DNA of 64,000 bases from Microbacterium excoecariae (GTDB taxonomy: Bacteria > Actinomycetota > Actinomycetes > Actinomycetales > Microbacteriaceae). Position numbers and translations under genes: made by a program. Location of the stretch: positions 1,711,115-1,775,114 of the forward strand of contig NZ_JAANCO010000001.1 of NCBI RefSeq assembly GCF_011326725.1. The letters run 5' to 3'. Shown here one piece after another: positions 18,164 through 26,838 of the stretch (the first letter of the stretch is position 1; every line of letters begins with the position of its first letter). Under the pieces are notes generated by a model, which was not told the DNA's origin, searched no databases, and saw only the letters and a program-made list of their open reading frames with translations.

Positions 18164-20399
18164 CGCGGTAGACGTCGTACACGCCCTCGATCCGGCGCAC
18201 GGCGTTCAGCACGCGGTCGAGGTGCACCGTGTCGCCCATCTCGAACACGTACCTGCTGAGGGCGAGGCGGTTCCTGGTGGTCTGCACGGACGCCGAGAGG
18301 ATGTTCACGTGGTGCTCGCTGAGCACGCGAGTGATGTCGCTCAGGAGGCCGCCGCGGTCGAGCGCCTCGACCTGGATGTGGACGAGGAAGACGGCCTTCG
18401 TGGCCGGCGCCCATTCGACGTCGATCATGCGGTCCGGCTCGTCGCCCAGCGCCCGGACGTTCGTGCAGTCCGCGCGGTGGACCGACACGCCGCTCCCCCG
18501 CGTGACGAAGCCCACGATCTCGTCGCCGGGCACCGGGGTGCAGCACTTCGCGAGCTTCACGAGAATGTCGGACGCACCGCGCACGAGGACGCCGGAGTCC
18601 CCCGCGCGCGGGCGTTGGCTCGCGGTCGGCGGCAGGTCGAGCGCGCCCGACGCCGGCTCGGCGTCGCTGAGGGCCGCCTGCACCTTCTCGAGCACGGACT
18701 GCGTCGAGACGTGCCCCTCCCCGACCGCGGCGTAGAGCGCCGAGATGTCGTCGTAGTGCATGTCGGCCGCGACCTCGGGCAACGCCTCCTTGAGACGGGC
18801 GAACGAGAGGTTGTGGCGGCGCATCGCGCGCGCGATGCCCTCCTTGCCCTGCTCGATCGCCTCCTCGCGGCGCTCCTTGGTGAACCACGCGCGGATCTTG
18901 TTGCGGGCGCGGGTGCTCTTGACGAACCCGAGCCAGTCCTGGCTCGGGCCCGCGTCGGGGTTCTTCGACGTGAACACCTCGACGACATCGCCCGACTGCA
19001 GCTCGGTCTCGAGCGGGACGAGGCGGCCGTTGACCTTGGCGCCCATCGTGCGATAGCCGATCTCGGTGTGCACGGCGAACGCGAAGTCCACGGGCGATGC
19101 CCCCGTCGGGAGCCCGATGACGCGGCCCTTCGGGGTGAAGACGTACACCTCCTTGGCGCCGATCTCGAACCGGAGAGAATCGAGGAACTCGCCCGGATCC
19201 TTCGTCTCGGCCTGCCAGTCGCTGAGCCGCGCGATCCACGCCATGTCTTGACCGGAGGCGCGCTCGTCGGGCTTGCCACCCGCCGCCTGCATGCGCTCCT
19301 TGTACATCCAGTGCGCCGCGACGCCGTACTCGGCCTGCTGGTGCATCTCCTGGGTGCGGATCTGAATCTCGACCGTGCGCCCGCCGGGGCCGATGACGGT
19401 CGTGTGGAGGGAGCGGTAGAGGTTGAACTTCGGCGTCGCGATGTAGTCCTTGAATCGCCCGGGCAGCGGCGTCCAGCGGGCGTGGATCGCGCCGAGGACG
19501 GCGTAGCAGTCGCGCACCGTCTGCACGATCGTGCGGATCCCGATGAGGTCGTAGATGTCGTCGAACTCGCGGCCGCGCACGACCATCTTCTGGTACACCG
19601 AGTAGAGCTGCTTGGGGCGGCCGGACACGGTTCCCCGGATCCGCAGCTCCGCGAGGTCGCGACCGACCTCGTCGATGACCTTCTGCACGTATTGCTCGCG
19701 CTGCGGGGTGCGCTGCTTCACGAGGCTGTCGATCTCGTTGTAGATCTTCGGGTACAGCACGGCGAACGAGAGGTCCTCGAGCTCGCTCTTGATCGCGGCG
19801 ATACCGAGGCGATGCGCGAGCGGCGCGTAGATTTCGAGGGTCTCGGTGGCCTTCTTCTTCGCCTTCTCGGGCGGGACGAACCCCCAGGTGCGGGCGTTGT
19901 GGAGGCGATCGGCCAGCTTGATGACGAGGACCCGGACGTCCTTCGACATCGCGACGATCATCTTGCGCACCGTCTCGGCCTGCGCGCTCTCGCCGTACTT
20001 CACCTTGTCGAGCTTCGTGACGCCGTCCACGAGCAGCGCGACCTCGTCGCCGAACTCTGCCGTGAGCTCATCGAGCGGGTAGCCCGTGTCCTCGACCGTG
20101 TCGTGGAGCAGCGCGGCCGCAATGGCGCGCGGGCCGAGGCCGAGCTCGGCGAGGATCTGCGCGACCGCGAGCGGGTGCGTGATGTAGGGCTCGCCGCTCT
20201 GCCGCTTCTGGCCGCGGTGCTTTTCCTCCGCGACGCGGTAGGCCTTGTGGACGATCTGCAGGTCGCCGCGCGGGTGGTTCTGCCGGACGGTGTCGACGAG
20301 GCGCTGGACGCCGGCTTGCGGCTTCGCGCGCGTAAAGATGCGCGGCACGAGCCAGCGGAGGCTCGGGCCGGAGGGCGGAGTCGAGAGCGTGTCAGCCAC
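18150..20399 (-). CDS. relA: Bifunctional (p)ppGpp synthetase/hydrolase (Rel)
   Basis: Makes and degrades the alarmone (p)ppGpp. The 749-residue protein has the HD hydrolase domain (YITHPLAVAQILAELGLG, LLHDTVEDT), the synthetase domain (GIRTIVQTVRDCYAVLGAIH, RFKDYIATPKFNLYRSLHTTV, EIQIRTQEMHQQAEYG), a TGS domain (VYVFTPKGRVIGLPTGASPVDFA), a zinc-finger region (KCCTPVPGDEIVGFVTRGSGVSVHR) and a C-terminal ACT domain. Both active sites look intact. It starts at GTG 20399; a short upstream ORF overlaps this start (see separate entry). Confidence 0.96.
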   Translation of the reverse strand: MADTLSTPPSGPSLRWLVPRIFTRAKPQAGVQRLVDTVRQNHPRGDLQIVHKAYRVAEEKHRGQKRQSGEPYITHPLAVAQILAELGLGPRAIAAALLHDTVEDTGYPLDELTAEFGDEVALLVDGVTKLDKVKYGESAQAETVRKMIVAMSKDVRVLVIKLADRLHNARTWGFVPPEKAKKKATETLEIYAPLAHRLGIAAIKSELEDLSFAVLYPKIYNEIDSLVKQRTPQREQYVQKVIDEVGRDLAELRIRGTVSGRPKQLYSVYQKMVVRGREFDDIYDLIGIRTIVQTVRDCYAVLGAIHARWTPLPGRFKDYIATPKFNLYRSLHTTVIGPGGRTVEIQIRTQEMHQQAEYGVAAHWMYKERMQAAGGKPDERASGQDMAWIARLSDWQAETKDPGEFLDSLRFEIGAKEVYVFTPKGRVIGLPTGASPVDFAFAVHTEIGYRTMGAKVNGRLVPLETELQSGDVVEVFTSKNPDAGPSQDWLGFVKSTRARNKIRAWFTKERREEAIEQGKEGIARAMRRHNLSFARLKEALPEVAADMHYDDISALYAAVGEGHVSTQSVLEKVQAALSDAEPASGALDLPPTASQRPRAGDSGVLVRGASDILVKLAKCCTPVPGDEIVGFVTRGSGVSVHRADCTNVRALGDEPDRMIDVEWAPATKAVFLVHIQVEALDRGGLLSDITRVLSEHHVNILSASVQTTRNRLALSRYVFEMGDTVHLDRVLNAVRRIEGVYDVYRVTSS

Positions 20400-20436
20400 G
20401 TCGTACCGCCCGTCCGGGCCCGAAGTCCTCCGTCAT
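20392..20436 (-). CDS. Possible leaderless 14-residue upstream ORF overlapping the relA start
   Basis: ATG 20436 opens MTEDFGPGRAVRRG and stops at TGA 20394-20392, eight bases inside relA (GTGGCTGA), in a different frame. A TAGGAT hexamer at 20443-20448 ends six bases before this ATG, the same spacing as the leaderless genes elsewhere in the window. relA itself has no clear ribosome binding site. Translation of the short ORF could therefore feed ribosomes to relA by coupling. This rests only on layout. Confidence 0.4.
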   Translation of the reverse strand: MTEDFGPGRAVRRG

Positions 20437-20442
20437 GCGCCT

Positions 20443-20448
20443 ATCCTA
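20443..20448 (-). promoter_or_regulatory. -10 element upstream of relA, overlapping the secF stop
   Basis: TAGGAT on the minus strand; its TAG is the secF stop codon. It would start a transcript at or near ATG 20436, about 37 bases before the relA GTG. Confidence 0.45.
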
Positions 20449-21426
20449 GGCGTCCACGTCGGCATCGGCCTGCTCGCGGATCCGGCGGTCGCGCTGGGCG
20501 ATCTCCGGCTCGCGCTCGCGCAGCCACGAATACAGAGGCGCCGCGACGAATAGCGTCGAGTAGGTCGCGACGACGATTCCGACGAAAATCGACAGCGAGA
20601 TGTCGCTGAGGGTCTCGGCCCCCATGCCGAACACGCCGATGAACAGGATCGCGGCGACCGGAAGCGCCGCGACGACGGAGGTGTTGATCGAGCGGATGAG
20701 CGTTTGATTGACCGCCAGGTTCACCGAGTCGCCGAAGGTGCGCCCGCCCATCTCGTCCTGCGTGTTCTCGCGGATCTTGTCGAACACGACGGTGGTGTCG
20801 TAGAGCGAGTACGCGAGGATCGTGAGGAACCCGATGACGGCGGAGGGCGAGATCTGGAAGCCCGCGAGCGAGTAGATCCCGATCGTGACCACGAGCACGT
20901 CGACCAGGCCGACGATGGCCGCCACCGACATCTTCCAGGTGCGGAAGTAGATCGCGAGGATGAGGAACGTCAGCGCCAGGAAGATCTCGAGGCCCCACAG
21001 CGACTGGTTCGTGACCTGCGCGCCCCACGTCGGCCCGATAAACGAGTCGGTGACCTGGTCGGCCGGCACGCCGTAGGCGTCCGCGAGCGCGGCGGCGAGC
21101 TCGCGCGTCTCGTCGTTCCCGAGCGACGACGTCTGCACGCGCACGTCCGCGTCTCCGACGACCGTCACGCTGGACTCGGCGTCCGGCGCGAACTCCTCGA
21201 CTGTCTCCGTGGCGATCGACTGTTCGGTCGAATCCGGCGCGGAGATCGTGAACTGGGATCCGCCCGTGAACTCGATCGAGAACTCGACGCCGCGCGCAAA
21301 GGGCGCGATCGCGGAGATGACGACGAGGACGATCGCGATGAGGAACCACAGCCGGCGCCGCCCCACGAACGGGATCGAGGTCTTGCCGGTGTAGAGGTCG
21401 TTTCCGAGCTCATTCATGGAGCGCAT
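20446..21426 (-). CDS. secF: Protein translocase subunit SecF
   Basis: Auxiliary subunit of the Sec translocon that helps pull exported proteins across the membrane with the proton gradient. The 326-residue protein has a first membrane segment (about 27-46), the extracytoplasmic P4 domain starting FSIEFTGGSQFTI, and five C-terminal segments with the SecD/F motif VTIGIYSLAGFQISPSAVIGFLTILAYSLYDTTVVFDKIREN. Its start overlaps the secD stop by one base; ATG 21417 is an alternative start. Confidence 0.95.
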   Translation of the reverse strand: MRSMNELGNDLYTGKTSIPFVGRRRLWFLIAIVLVVISAIAPFARGVEFSIEFTGGSQFTISAPDSTEQSIATETVEEFAPDAESSVTVVGDADVRVQTSSLGNDETRELAAALADAYGVPADQVTDSFIGPTWGAQVTNQSLWGLEIFLALTFLILAIYFRTWKMSVAAIVGLVDVLVVTIGIYSLAGFQISPSAVIGFLTILAYSLYDTTVVFDKIRENTQDEMGGRTFGDSVNLAVNQTLIRSINTSVVAALPVAAILFIGVFGMGAETLSDISLSIFVGIVVATYSTLFVAAPLYSWLREREPEIAQRDRRIREQADADVDA

Positions 21427-23129
21427 TACTTCTCACCCTCCCCGCTCGGGGTCGTCGTATCTTGCGCCTGGAGCTGTTCCGCCAGTTTGCGCTCGGCGAT
21501 CGTCTGGCGCTTCGCCGCCTCGCCGCGGGAGCGCTGCGAGCGCGCCGTGGCGGGGGCCGTGCGGAAGCGCGCGCGGCCGCGGTAGACGGCGCCGAGCGCC
21601 GCGGGGTCAAGGCCCGAGAGCGGGTGCCCGCCGCCGAAGAACCGGGTGCGCACGAGGAGCTGCATCACGGGGTGCGTGAACGCGACGAAAATGAAGATGT
21701 CGAGGAGCGTCGTCAGGCCCAGCGTGAACGCGAAGCCCTTCACGGTCGCGTCCGCGAGAATGTACAGCACCACGGCGGCGAGCACGTTGATCGACTTCGA
21801 GATGAAGATCGTGCGGCGGGCACGGAGCCAGCCGTCCTCGACGGCCGCGGTCGCGGTCTTGCCGTCGCGCAGCTCGTCGCGGATCCGCTCGAAATAGACG
21901 ATGAAGGAGTCGGCCGTGAATCCGATCGTCACGATGAGTCCCGCGACGCCGGCCAGCGAGAGCCGGTAGTCGATGCGCCACGACAGGATGCACAGGAGCA
22001 CGTAGGTGAGCACGGCCATCACGACGAGCGAGGAGATGATCACGAATCCGAGCGCACGGTAGCTGACCAGCACGACCCACAGCGCGACCAGCGCGAGGCC
22101 GATGAGGCCGGCGATGAGGCCGATCTGGAGCTGCTGCGAACCGAGCGTCGCGGAGATCGTGTCGCTCGAGACAACCTCGAAGCTCATGGGGAGCGCGCCG
22201 AACCGGAGCTGGTCGGCGAGGACCTTGGCGGATTCCTCGGTGATGCCGGTCCCCGAAATCTGCGGCTGGCCATTGGTGATGACGGCGTCCATGGAGGGCG
22301 CCGAAATGACCGCGCCGTCCAGCACGAAGGCGAACTGGTTCTGGGGGCTCTGGAGGTTGTACAGCCGCTGGCTGATATCGCCGAAGACGCTCGTGCCCTC
22401 GGAGTCGAAGTCGATCTGGACGGCCCAGACGCCGTTCTGCGTCAGCGCGGGCTGCGCGTCGTCGATCGCGCTCCCGTCGAGCTCGACGGGCCCGAGGATG
22501 TACTTCGCGGCGCCCGCCGTGTCGCAGGTGATGAGCGGCTCGTCCGCCGGCGCGTGGGCGGGATCGTTGTCCTCGCTCGTGCAGTCGTAGGCGAGCATCT
22601 CGGCCCACAGCGCGTCCGTCACCCAGGCGGTGTCGCTCGCGGTCGTCGGCTCGACAGTCGGCGTCGCGTTGAGCGACGGATCGGGCGTCGGGTACGGCGT
22701 CGACTCGCCGTCCTCTCCCACGAACGACGTGGCGGGGTCGGCCGCGTAGAGGACGGGGCGCAGCTGCATCTGCGCGCTCGCCTCGATCCGCTCGCGCGTC
22801 TCCTCCGAGGCGTTGCCGGGGATCTGGACGACGATGTTGTCCGCCCCCTGCGTGGTCACCTGGGCCTCGGCCACACCCGAGGCGTCGACGCGCTGCCGGA
22901 TGATCTCGACCGCCTGCTGCATCTGCTCCGCCGAGGGCGTCTCGCCGTCGGTGTCGGCCTGCATGATGATCTGCGTGCCGCCCTGGAGGTCGAGCGCGAG
23001 CTCGGGGACCCAGGTCCCCTCTTTAAAGACGTGCACCCCCAGCGCGTTCGCGCCGAAGAGCACCGCGGTAACCGCGAGCAGGCCGAGGAGTGCGCGCCAA
23101 GCACGGCGCGTGGGAGTGGGTGTCGCCAC
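21426..23129 (-). CDS. secD: Protein translocase subunit SecD
   Basis: Partner of SecF. The 567-residue protein has an N-terminal membrane segment, the LDLQGGTQIIMQAD motif, a P1 extracytoplasmic domain with an actinobacterial-type insertion (about residues 130-200, rich in Thr, Pro and Asp) and five C-terminal segments including AGVAGLIVTIGFTADSFIVYFERIRDELRDGKT. A charged cytoplasmic tail follows. It starts at GTG 23129 after a GAAGG site and is co-transcribed with yajC upstream and secF downstream. Confidence 0.95.
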   Translation of the reverse strand: MATPTPTRRAWRALLGLLAVTAVLFGANALGVHVFKEGTWVPELALDLQGGTQIIMQADTDGETPSAEQMQQAVEIIRQRVDASGVAEAQVTTQGADNIVVQIPGNASEETRERIEASAQMQLRPVLYAADPATSFVGEDGESTPYPTPDPSLNATPTVEPTTASDTAWVTDALWAEMLAYDCTSEDNDPAHAPADEPLITCDTAGAAKYILGPVELDGSAIDDAQPALTQNGVWAVQIDFDSEGTSVFGDISQRLYNLQSPQNQFAFVLDGAVISAPSMDAVITNGQPQISGTGITEESAKVLADQLRFGALPMSFEVVSSDTISATLGSQQLQIGLIAGLIGLALVALWVVLVSYRALGFVIISSLVVMAVLTYVLLCILSWRIDYRLSLAGVAGLIVTIGFTADSFIVYFERIRDELRDGKTATAAVEDGWLRARRTIFISKSINVLAAVVLYILADATVKGFAFTLGLTTLLDIFIFVAFTHPVMQLLVRTRFFGGGHPLSGLDPAALGAVYRGRARFRTAPATARSQRSRGEAAKRQTIAERKLAEQLQAQDTTTPSGEGEK

Positions 23130-23165
23130 GACGAATCGCCTTCGTAGTTCGGTTGTCGGGAGGAG

Positions 23166-23194
23166 CCGGCGAGGGGGCCCGGGGCCCCCGGCGC
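23166..23194 (-). other. GC-only stem-loop between yajC and secD
   Basis: Arms GGGGGCC / GGCCCCC around a three-base loop, with flanking GCCGG/CCGGC pairing, lie directly after the yajC stop. There is no T-run. It may be a leaky terminator or an RNA processing or stability element setting the yajC to secDF ratio. Confidence 0.35.
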
Positions 23195-23572
23195 TCAGTC
23201 CCGCTTGGTCTCGTCGTCGCGGCGGTCGTCGGCCGCGTCGTGCTCGACGATCTCGTCCTGCGCGAGGGGCTCCTCGTCGAGCTCGTCCTCCGCCACGGGC
23301 TCGTCGGTGGCCGGGTCGAGCGTGACGGTCTGCGCGTGCACCTCGATGTTGACGCCCGGCGCGATCTCGATCACGGCGTGCTTCGTGAGGTCGTCGGCGT
23401 CGAAGGCCACGAGCGTGCCGTACAGGCCCGAGCGGGTCATCACGGGCGCCCCCGGAACGAGCTGCTGCTGGCGCTTGTGCTCCTCCTCCTGCATCTTCTT
23501 GCGGCGGCGGCTGGAGCTCCAGAACATGAAGATGAGAAGCGCGCCCGCGACGACGAGGAGAAGGATGTCCAT
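23195..23572 (-). CDS. yajC: Preprotein translocase subunit YajC
   Basis: Small accessory subunit of the SecDF complex. The 125-residue protein has one N-terminal membrane segment (about residues 3-18), a basic stretch SSSRRRKKMQEEEHKRQQQL, the YajC core PGAPVMTRSGLYGTLVAFDADD and EIAPGVNIEVHAQTV, and an acidic C-terminal tail. It stands first in yajC-secD-secF and directly after ruvB, the arrangement found in mycobacteria. Confidence 0.93.
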   Translation of the reverse strand: MDILLLVVAGALLIFMFWSSSRRRKKMQEEEHKRQQQLVPGAPVMTRSGLYGTLVAFDADDLTKHAVIEIAPGVNIEVHAQTVTLDPATDEPVAEDELDEEPLAQDEIVEHDAADDRRDDETKRD

Positions 23573-23668
23573 AATGCGCAGTGGACCTTTCGTAGGGGGA
23601 TCTAAGGGTATGCGGCGCGTGTCCGCGACGAGAGAAGACGCCGGAGAAGCCCCGGCGCGTCCCGACGA

Positions 23669-24697
23669 TTATAGGCCATCGACAAGTCGCGGATCCTCGC
23701 CGTGCGGCACGCCCAGGTGCGCATACGCCTCGGGCGTCGCGACACGCCCGCGCGGCGTGCGCGCCATGAAGCCGATGCGGACGAGATAGGGCTCGACGAC
23801 GCTCTCCACGGTGTCCGACTCTTCGCCGACCGTGACCGAGAGGGTGGACAGGCCGACAGGGCCGCCGCGGAAGCGCCGGACGAGGGCGTCCAGCACCGCG
23901 CGATCCAGCCGGTCGAGCCCGATGGCATCGACGTCGTACAGCTCAAGCGCCGCCCGGACCCCGGCCAGTCCCGGCTCGCGGTCGCCCGCGTGCACGAGCG
24001 CCCAGTCCCGCACGCGCCGGAGGAGCCGGTTCGCGATACGCGGGGTCCCGCGCGAGCGACGCGCGATCTCGTGGCGTTCGTCCGCCGTCAGGTCGATCCC
24101 GAGCACGCGCGCCGAGCGGTCGACGACGCGCTCGAGCTCGTGCGCGTCGTAGTACTCGAGGTGCGCCGTAAAGCCGAAGCGGTCGCGCAGCGGGTTGGGC
24201 AGGAGTCCCGAACGCGTTGTCGCGCCGACCAGGGTGAACGGCGCCAGGTCGAGGGGAATGGAGGTGGCCCCGGCGCCCTTGCCGACCATGATGTCGATAC
24301 GGAAGTCCTCCATCGCGAGGTACAGCATCTCCTCCGCGGAGCGCGCCATGCGGTGAATTTCGTCGATGAACAGCACCTCCCCCGGCGTGAGGCTCGACAG
24401 CAGGGCCGCGAGGTCGCCCGCGTGCTGAATCGCTGGTCCGCTCGACATTCGCAAGGGACGCCCCGACTCGTGGGCGACGATCATGGCGAGCGTCGTCTTG
24501 CCGAGCCCCGGAGGGCCCGCGAGCAGGATGTGGTCCGGCGTTCGCGCCTGGAGGCCGGCCGCATCGAGGAGGAGCTGAAGCTGACCGCGCACCTTCTGCT
24601 GACCGACGAAGTCGCCGAGGCTCTGGGGGCGCAGGGCGCCCTCGACCGCCAGCTCCGAGTCGCCGAGAGGTTCGGGAGACACGACGTCGTCAGACAC
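23669..24697 (-). CDS. ruvB: Holliday junction branch migration helicase RuvB
   Basis: AAA+ motor of the RuvAB branch-migration complex. The 342-residue protein has Walker [12 protein letters not shown] (about residues 61-71), Walker [11 protein letters not shown], sensor 1 [11 protein letters not shown] and the C-terminal winged-helix domain ([15 protein letters not shown] sequence [20 protein letters not shown]). It overlaps ruvA by eight bases. Confidence 0.97.
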   Translation of the reverse strand: MSDDVVSPEPLGDSELAVEGALRPQSLGDFVGQQKVRGQLQLLLDAAGLQARTPDHILLAGPPGLGKTTLAMIVAHESGRPLRMSSGPAIQHAGDLAALLSSLTPGEVLFIDEIHRMARSAEEMLYLAMEDFRIDIMVGKGAGATSIPLDLAPFTLVGATTRSGLLPNPLRDRFGFTAHLEYYDAHELERVVDRSARVLGIDLTADERHEIARRSRGTPRIANRLLRRVRDWALVHAGDREPGLAGVRAALELYDVDAIGLDRLDRAVLDALVRRFRGGPVGLSTLSVTVGEESDTVESVVEPYLVRIGFMARTPRGRVATPEAYAHLGVPHGEDPRLVDGL

Positions 24698-25307
24698 GCT
24701 CGGCCCCCTGGCGCGCCGGGCCGAGCTCGGCGAGCGTCAGGCGCAAGAGCGCCGGGACCGAGGCGCGGTCGGCGTCTGACGCCCCCTCCGCGACGCCCGC
24801 CACGGCCTCCGCGGCCGTGCGCTCAGGCCAGCCAAGGCCGACGAGCGCCGCGACAACCTGCGCGTCGGCCGCGACCGGCGTCCGCGCCGCCGAGGCCGGC
24901 GCCGCGGGCGGCGCGATCCGCCCCTGGAGCTGCAGGGCGATGAGCTTGGCCGTCTTCGGCCCGATCCCGCTGACCTTGCGGAACGGCTTGTCGTCGTCGG
25001 CGGCGACCGCCTCGGCGATCTGGTCGATCGTGAGGCTGGACAGCACGCCGAGCGCGGACTTGGGCCCGACACCCGTGACGCTGAGGAGGATCGCGAACAC
25101 GTCGAGCTCCTCCCGGGAGGCGAAGCCCACGAGGCTCATCGCGTCCTCGCGCACGATGAGGTGGGTGTGGAGGAGGAGTTCTTCGCCGACGCGGGCGGTG
25201 CGCGCCACGTCCGGCGGACACGCGACCGCGTATCCGATGCCCGCGGCCTCGATGATGACGTCGTCGGCGCGGGCGGACAGCACGATTCCGCGGACTGAGG
25301 CGATCAT
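24690..25307 (-). CDS. ruvA: Holliday junction branch migration protein RuvA
   Basis: Junction-binding tetramer subunit. The 205-residue protein begins [20 protein letters not shown] (OB fold), has the two helix-hairpin-helix motifs ([19 protein letters not shown] and [19 protein letters not shown]) and a C-terminal RuvB-contacting three-helix domain. A TAGGGT hexamer overlapping the ruvC stop ends six bases before the start codon, so it may also have its own leaderless promoter inside the operon. Confidence 0.96.
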   Translation of the reverse strand: MIASVRGIVLSARADDVIIEAAGIGYAVACPPDVARTARVGEELLLHTHLIVREDAMSLVGFASREELDVFAILLSVTGVGPKSALGVLSSLTIDQIAEAVAADDDKPFRKVSGIGPKTAKLIALQLQGRIAPPAAPASAARTPVAADAQVVAALVGLGWPERTAAEAVAGVAEGASDADRASVPALLRLTLAELGPARQGAERV

Positions 25308-25313
25308 CGTTCC

Positions 25314-25319
25314 ACCCTA
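25314..25319 (-). promoter_or_regulatory. -10 element of a leaderless internal ruvA promoter, overlapping the ruvC stop
   Basis: TAGGGT on the minus strand, whose TAG is the ruvC stop codon, then six bases (GGAACG) and the ruvA ATG. Confidence 0.45.
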
Positions 25320-25901
25320 GCGGGGCGTTCGGACATATGTTCGAGCGACACGCGACCGCTTCTCCGCCGCGGCCCACGCGCGCTGCGCGGGCGTGGCGGT
25401 CAACGCCTCGGCGGCGGGGGCGGCGCCCGACCGCCACGCGTGGCACAGGGCGATCGCCAGGGCGTCCGCGGCGTCGGCCGGCTGCGGCGCCTCGGGCAGT
25501 CCCAGCACGCGTGCGACCATGTGCTGCACCTGGGCCTTGTCGGCGGATCCGTACCCCGTGATCGCGGCCTTGACCTCGCTCGGCGTGTGGGTGGCGGTCG
25601 GCAGACCGCGCTCCGCCGCGAGCATCAGCGCGACGCCCGAGGCCTGCGCGGTCCCCATGACGGAGGCGACGTTGTGCTGGGCGAACACCCGCTCGACGGC
25701 CGCGACGTCGGGCGCGTGCTCGTCGAGGACGACGCGGATCCCCGCCGCGATCATCGCCAGGCGGACCCCGGGATCCGCATCCGCCGGGGACCGGATGACG
25801 CCGACGTGGACGAGCCGGGCGCGCCGATCGCGCTCGACGTCCACGACGCCGATCCCGCACCGGGTGAGGCCGGGATCGATTCCGAGAACGCGCGTCGTCA
25901 T
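25317..25901 (-). CDS. ruvC: Crossover junction endodeoxyribonuclease RuvC
   Basis: Resolves Holliday junctions. The 194-residue protein has the RNase H-like acidic sites: [27 protein letters not shown] and the C-terminal [17 protein letters not shown]. The start at ATG 25901 gives the conserved N-terminus; the GGGGAG just before it is too close to the ATG to act as a normal ribosome binding site, and a TAGTTT hexamer seven bases upstream suggests a leaderless mRNA. Confidence 0.95.
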   Translation of the reverse strand: MTTRVLGIDPGLTRCGIGVVDVERDRRARLVHVGVIRSPADADPGVRLAMIAAGIRVVLDEHAPDVAAVERVFAQHNVASVMGTAQASGVALMLAAERGLPTATHTPSEVKAAITGYGSADKAQVQHMVARVLGLPEAPQPADAADALAIALCHAWRSGAAPAAEALTATPAQRAWAAAEKRSRVARTYVRTPR

Positions 25902-25908
25902 GCTCCCC

Positions 25909-25914
25909 AAACTA
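25909..25914 (-). promoter_or_regulatory. -10 element of a leaderless ruvC promoter in the tail of the yebC terminator
   Basis: TAGTTT on the minus strand, seven bases, then the ruvC ATG. The hexamer lies in the T-rich tail directly after the terminator hairpin of yebC. Confidence 0.45.
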
Positions 25915-25953
25915 AACGCCCCGCGGTCGCCGGAAGGCAACCGCGGGGCGTTT
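25914..25953 (-). terminator. Intrinsic terminator after yebC
   Basis: Perfect 14-base arms (AAACGCCCCGCGGT / ACCGCGGGGCGTTT) around a 12-base loop, followed on the minus strand by AGTTT. It ends the yebC transcript only about 12 bases before ruvC begins. Confidence 0.8.
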
Positions 25954-25964
25954 CGTGCGAGGTG

Positions 25965-26726
25965 TCAGTCCTCGTCGTCGGCGAGCTCGGCCTGCACCTC
26001 GTCGCTCAGGTCGAGGTTCGTGAACACGTTCTGCACGTCGTCGCTGTCCTCGAGCGCGTCGATGAGCTTGAGCACCTTGCGAGCCGTCTCCGCGTCGAGC
26101 GGGACCTTGACCCCCGCGACGAACTCGGCGTCCGCCGAGTTGTACTCGATGCCGGCGTCGACGAGCGCCGTGCGCACGGCGACCATGTCGCTCGCCTCGG
26201 TGACGACCTCGAACCCTTCGGGGTGCGGCTCGATCTCCTGGGCGCCCGCGTCGAGCGCGGCGAGCATGACGTCGTCCTCGCTGGCCGACTCGGACGGGAC
26301 GATGATGACGCCCTTGCGCTCGAAGTTGAACGACACGCTGCCCGGGTCGGCCATGTTGCCGCCGTTGCGCGTGACGATCGTGCGCACCTCGGCCGCGGCG
26401 CGGTTCTTGTTGTCCGTGAGGCACTCGATGAGGATCGCCGTGCCGCCCTGGCCGTAGGCCTCGTACATGATCGTCGTGTACTCGACGGCCTCGCCGCCGA
26501 TTCCTGCGCCGCGCTTGATGGCGCGCTCGATGTTGTCCTTCGGAACCGAGGTCTTCTTCGCCTTCAGGACCGCGTCGAACAGCGTCGGGTTTCCGGCCTC
26601 ATCCGGCCCGCCCATGCGCGCCGCGACCTCGATGTTCTTGATGAGCTTCGCCCACGACTTCGCGCGCTTGGCGTCGATCGCCGCCTTCTTGTGCTTGGTT
26701 GTCGCCCACTTGGAATGCCCGGACAT
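25965..26726 (-). CDS. yebC: YebC/PmpR (TACO1-family) protein
   Basis: A 253-residue member of the YebC family, annotated traditionally as a transcriptional regulator and more recently linked to translation of difficult (proline-rich) stretches. Family motifs are [74 protein letters not shown] and the acidic C-terminal tail. A strong AAGGAGAG ribosome binding site lies upstream. Position before ruvC is conserved in actinobacteria. Confidence 0.95.
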   Translation of the reverse strand: MSGHSKWATTKHKKAAIDAKRAKSWAKLIKNIEVAARMGGPDEAGNPTLFDAVLKAKKTSVPKDNIERAIKRGAGIGGEAVEYTTIMYEAYGQGGTAILIECLTDNKNRAAAEVRTIVTRNGGNMADPGSVSFNFERKGVIIVPSESASEDDVMLAALDAGAQEIEPHPEGFEVVTEASDMVAVRTALVDAGIEYNSADAEFVAGVKVPLDAETARKVLKLIDALEDSDDVQNVFTNLDLSDEVQAELADDED

Positions 26727-26838
26727 ATCTCTCCTTGAACGTGTCTGCGGGCCACGCGGCGCGCCGTCGCGCGCGGCGTGGTGAAAAAGCCACGTGCCAT
26801 ACTACGCGGATCCCCGCCGCGCCCCGATTCCGCGCGGT

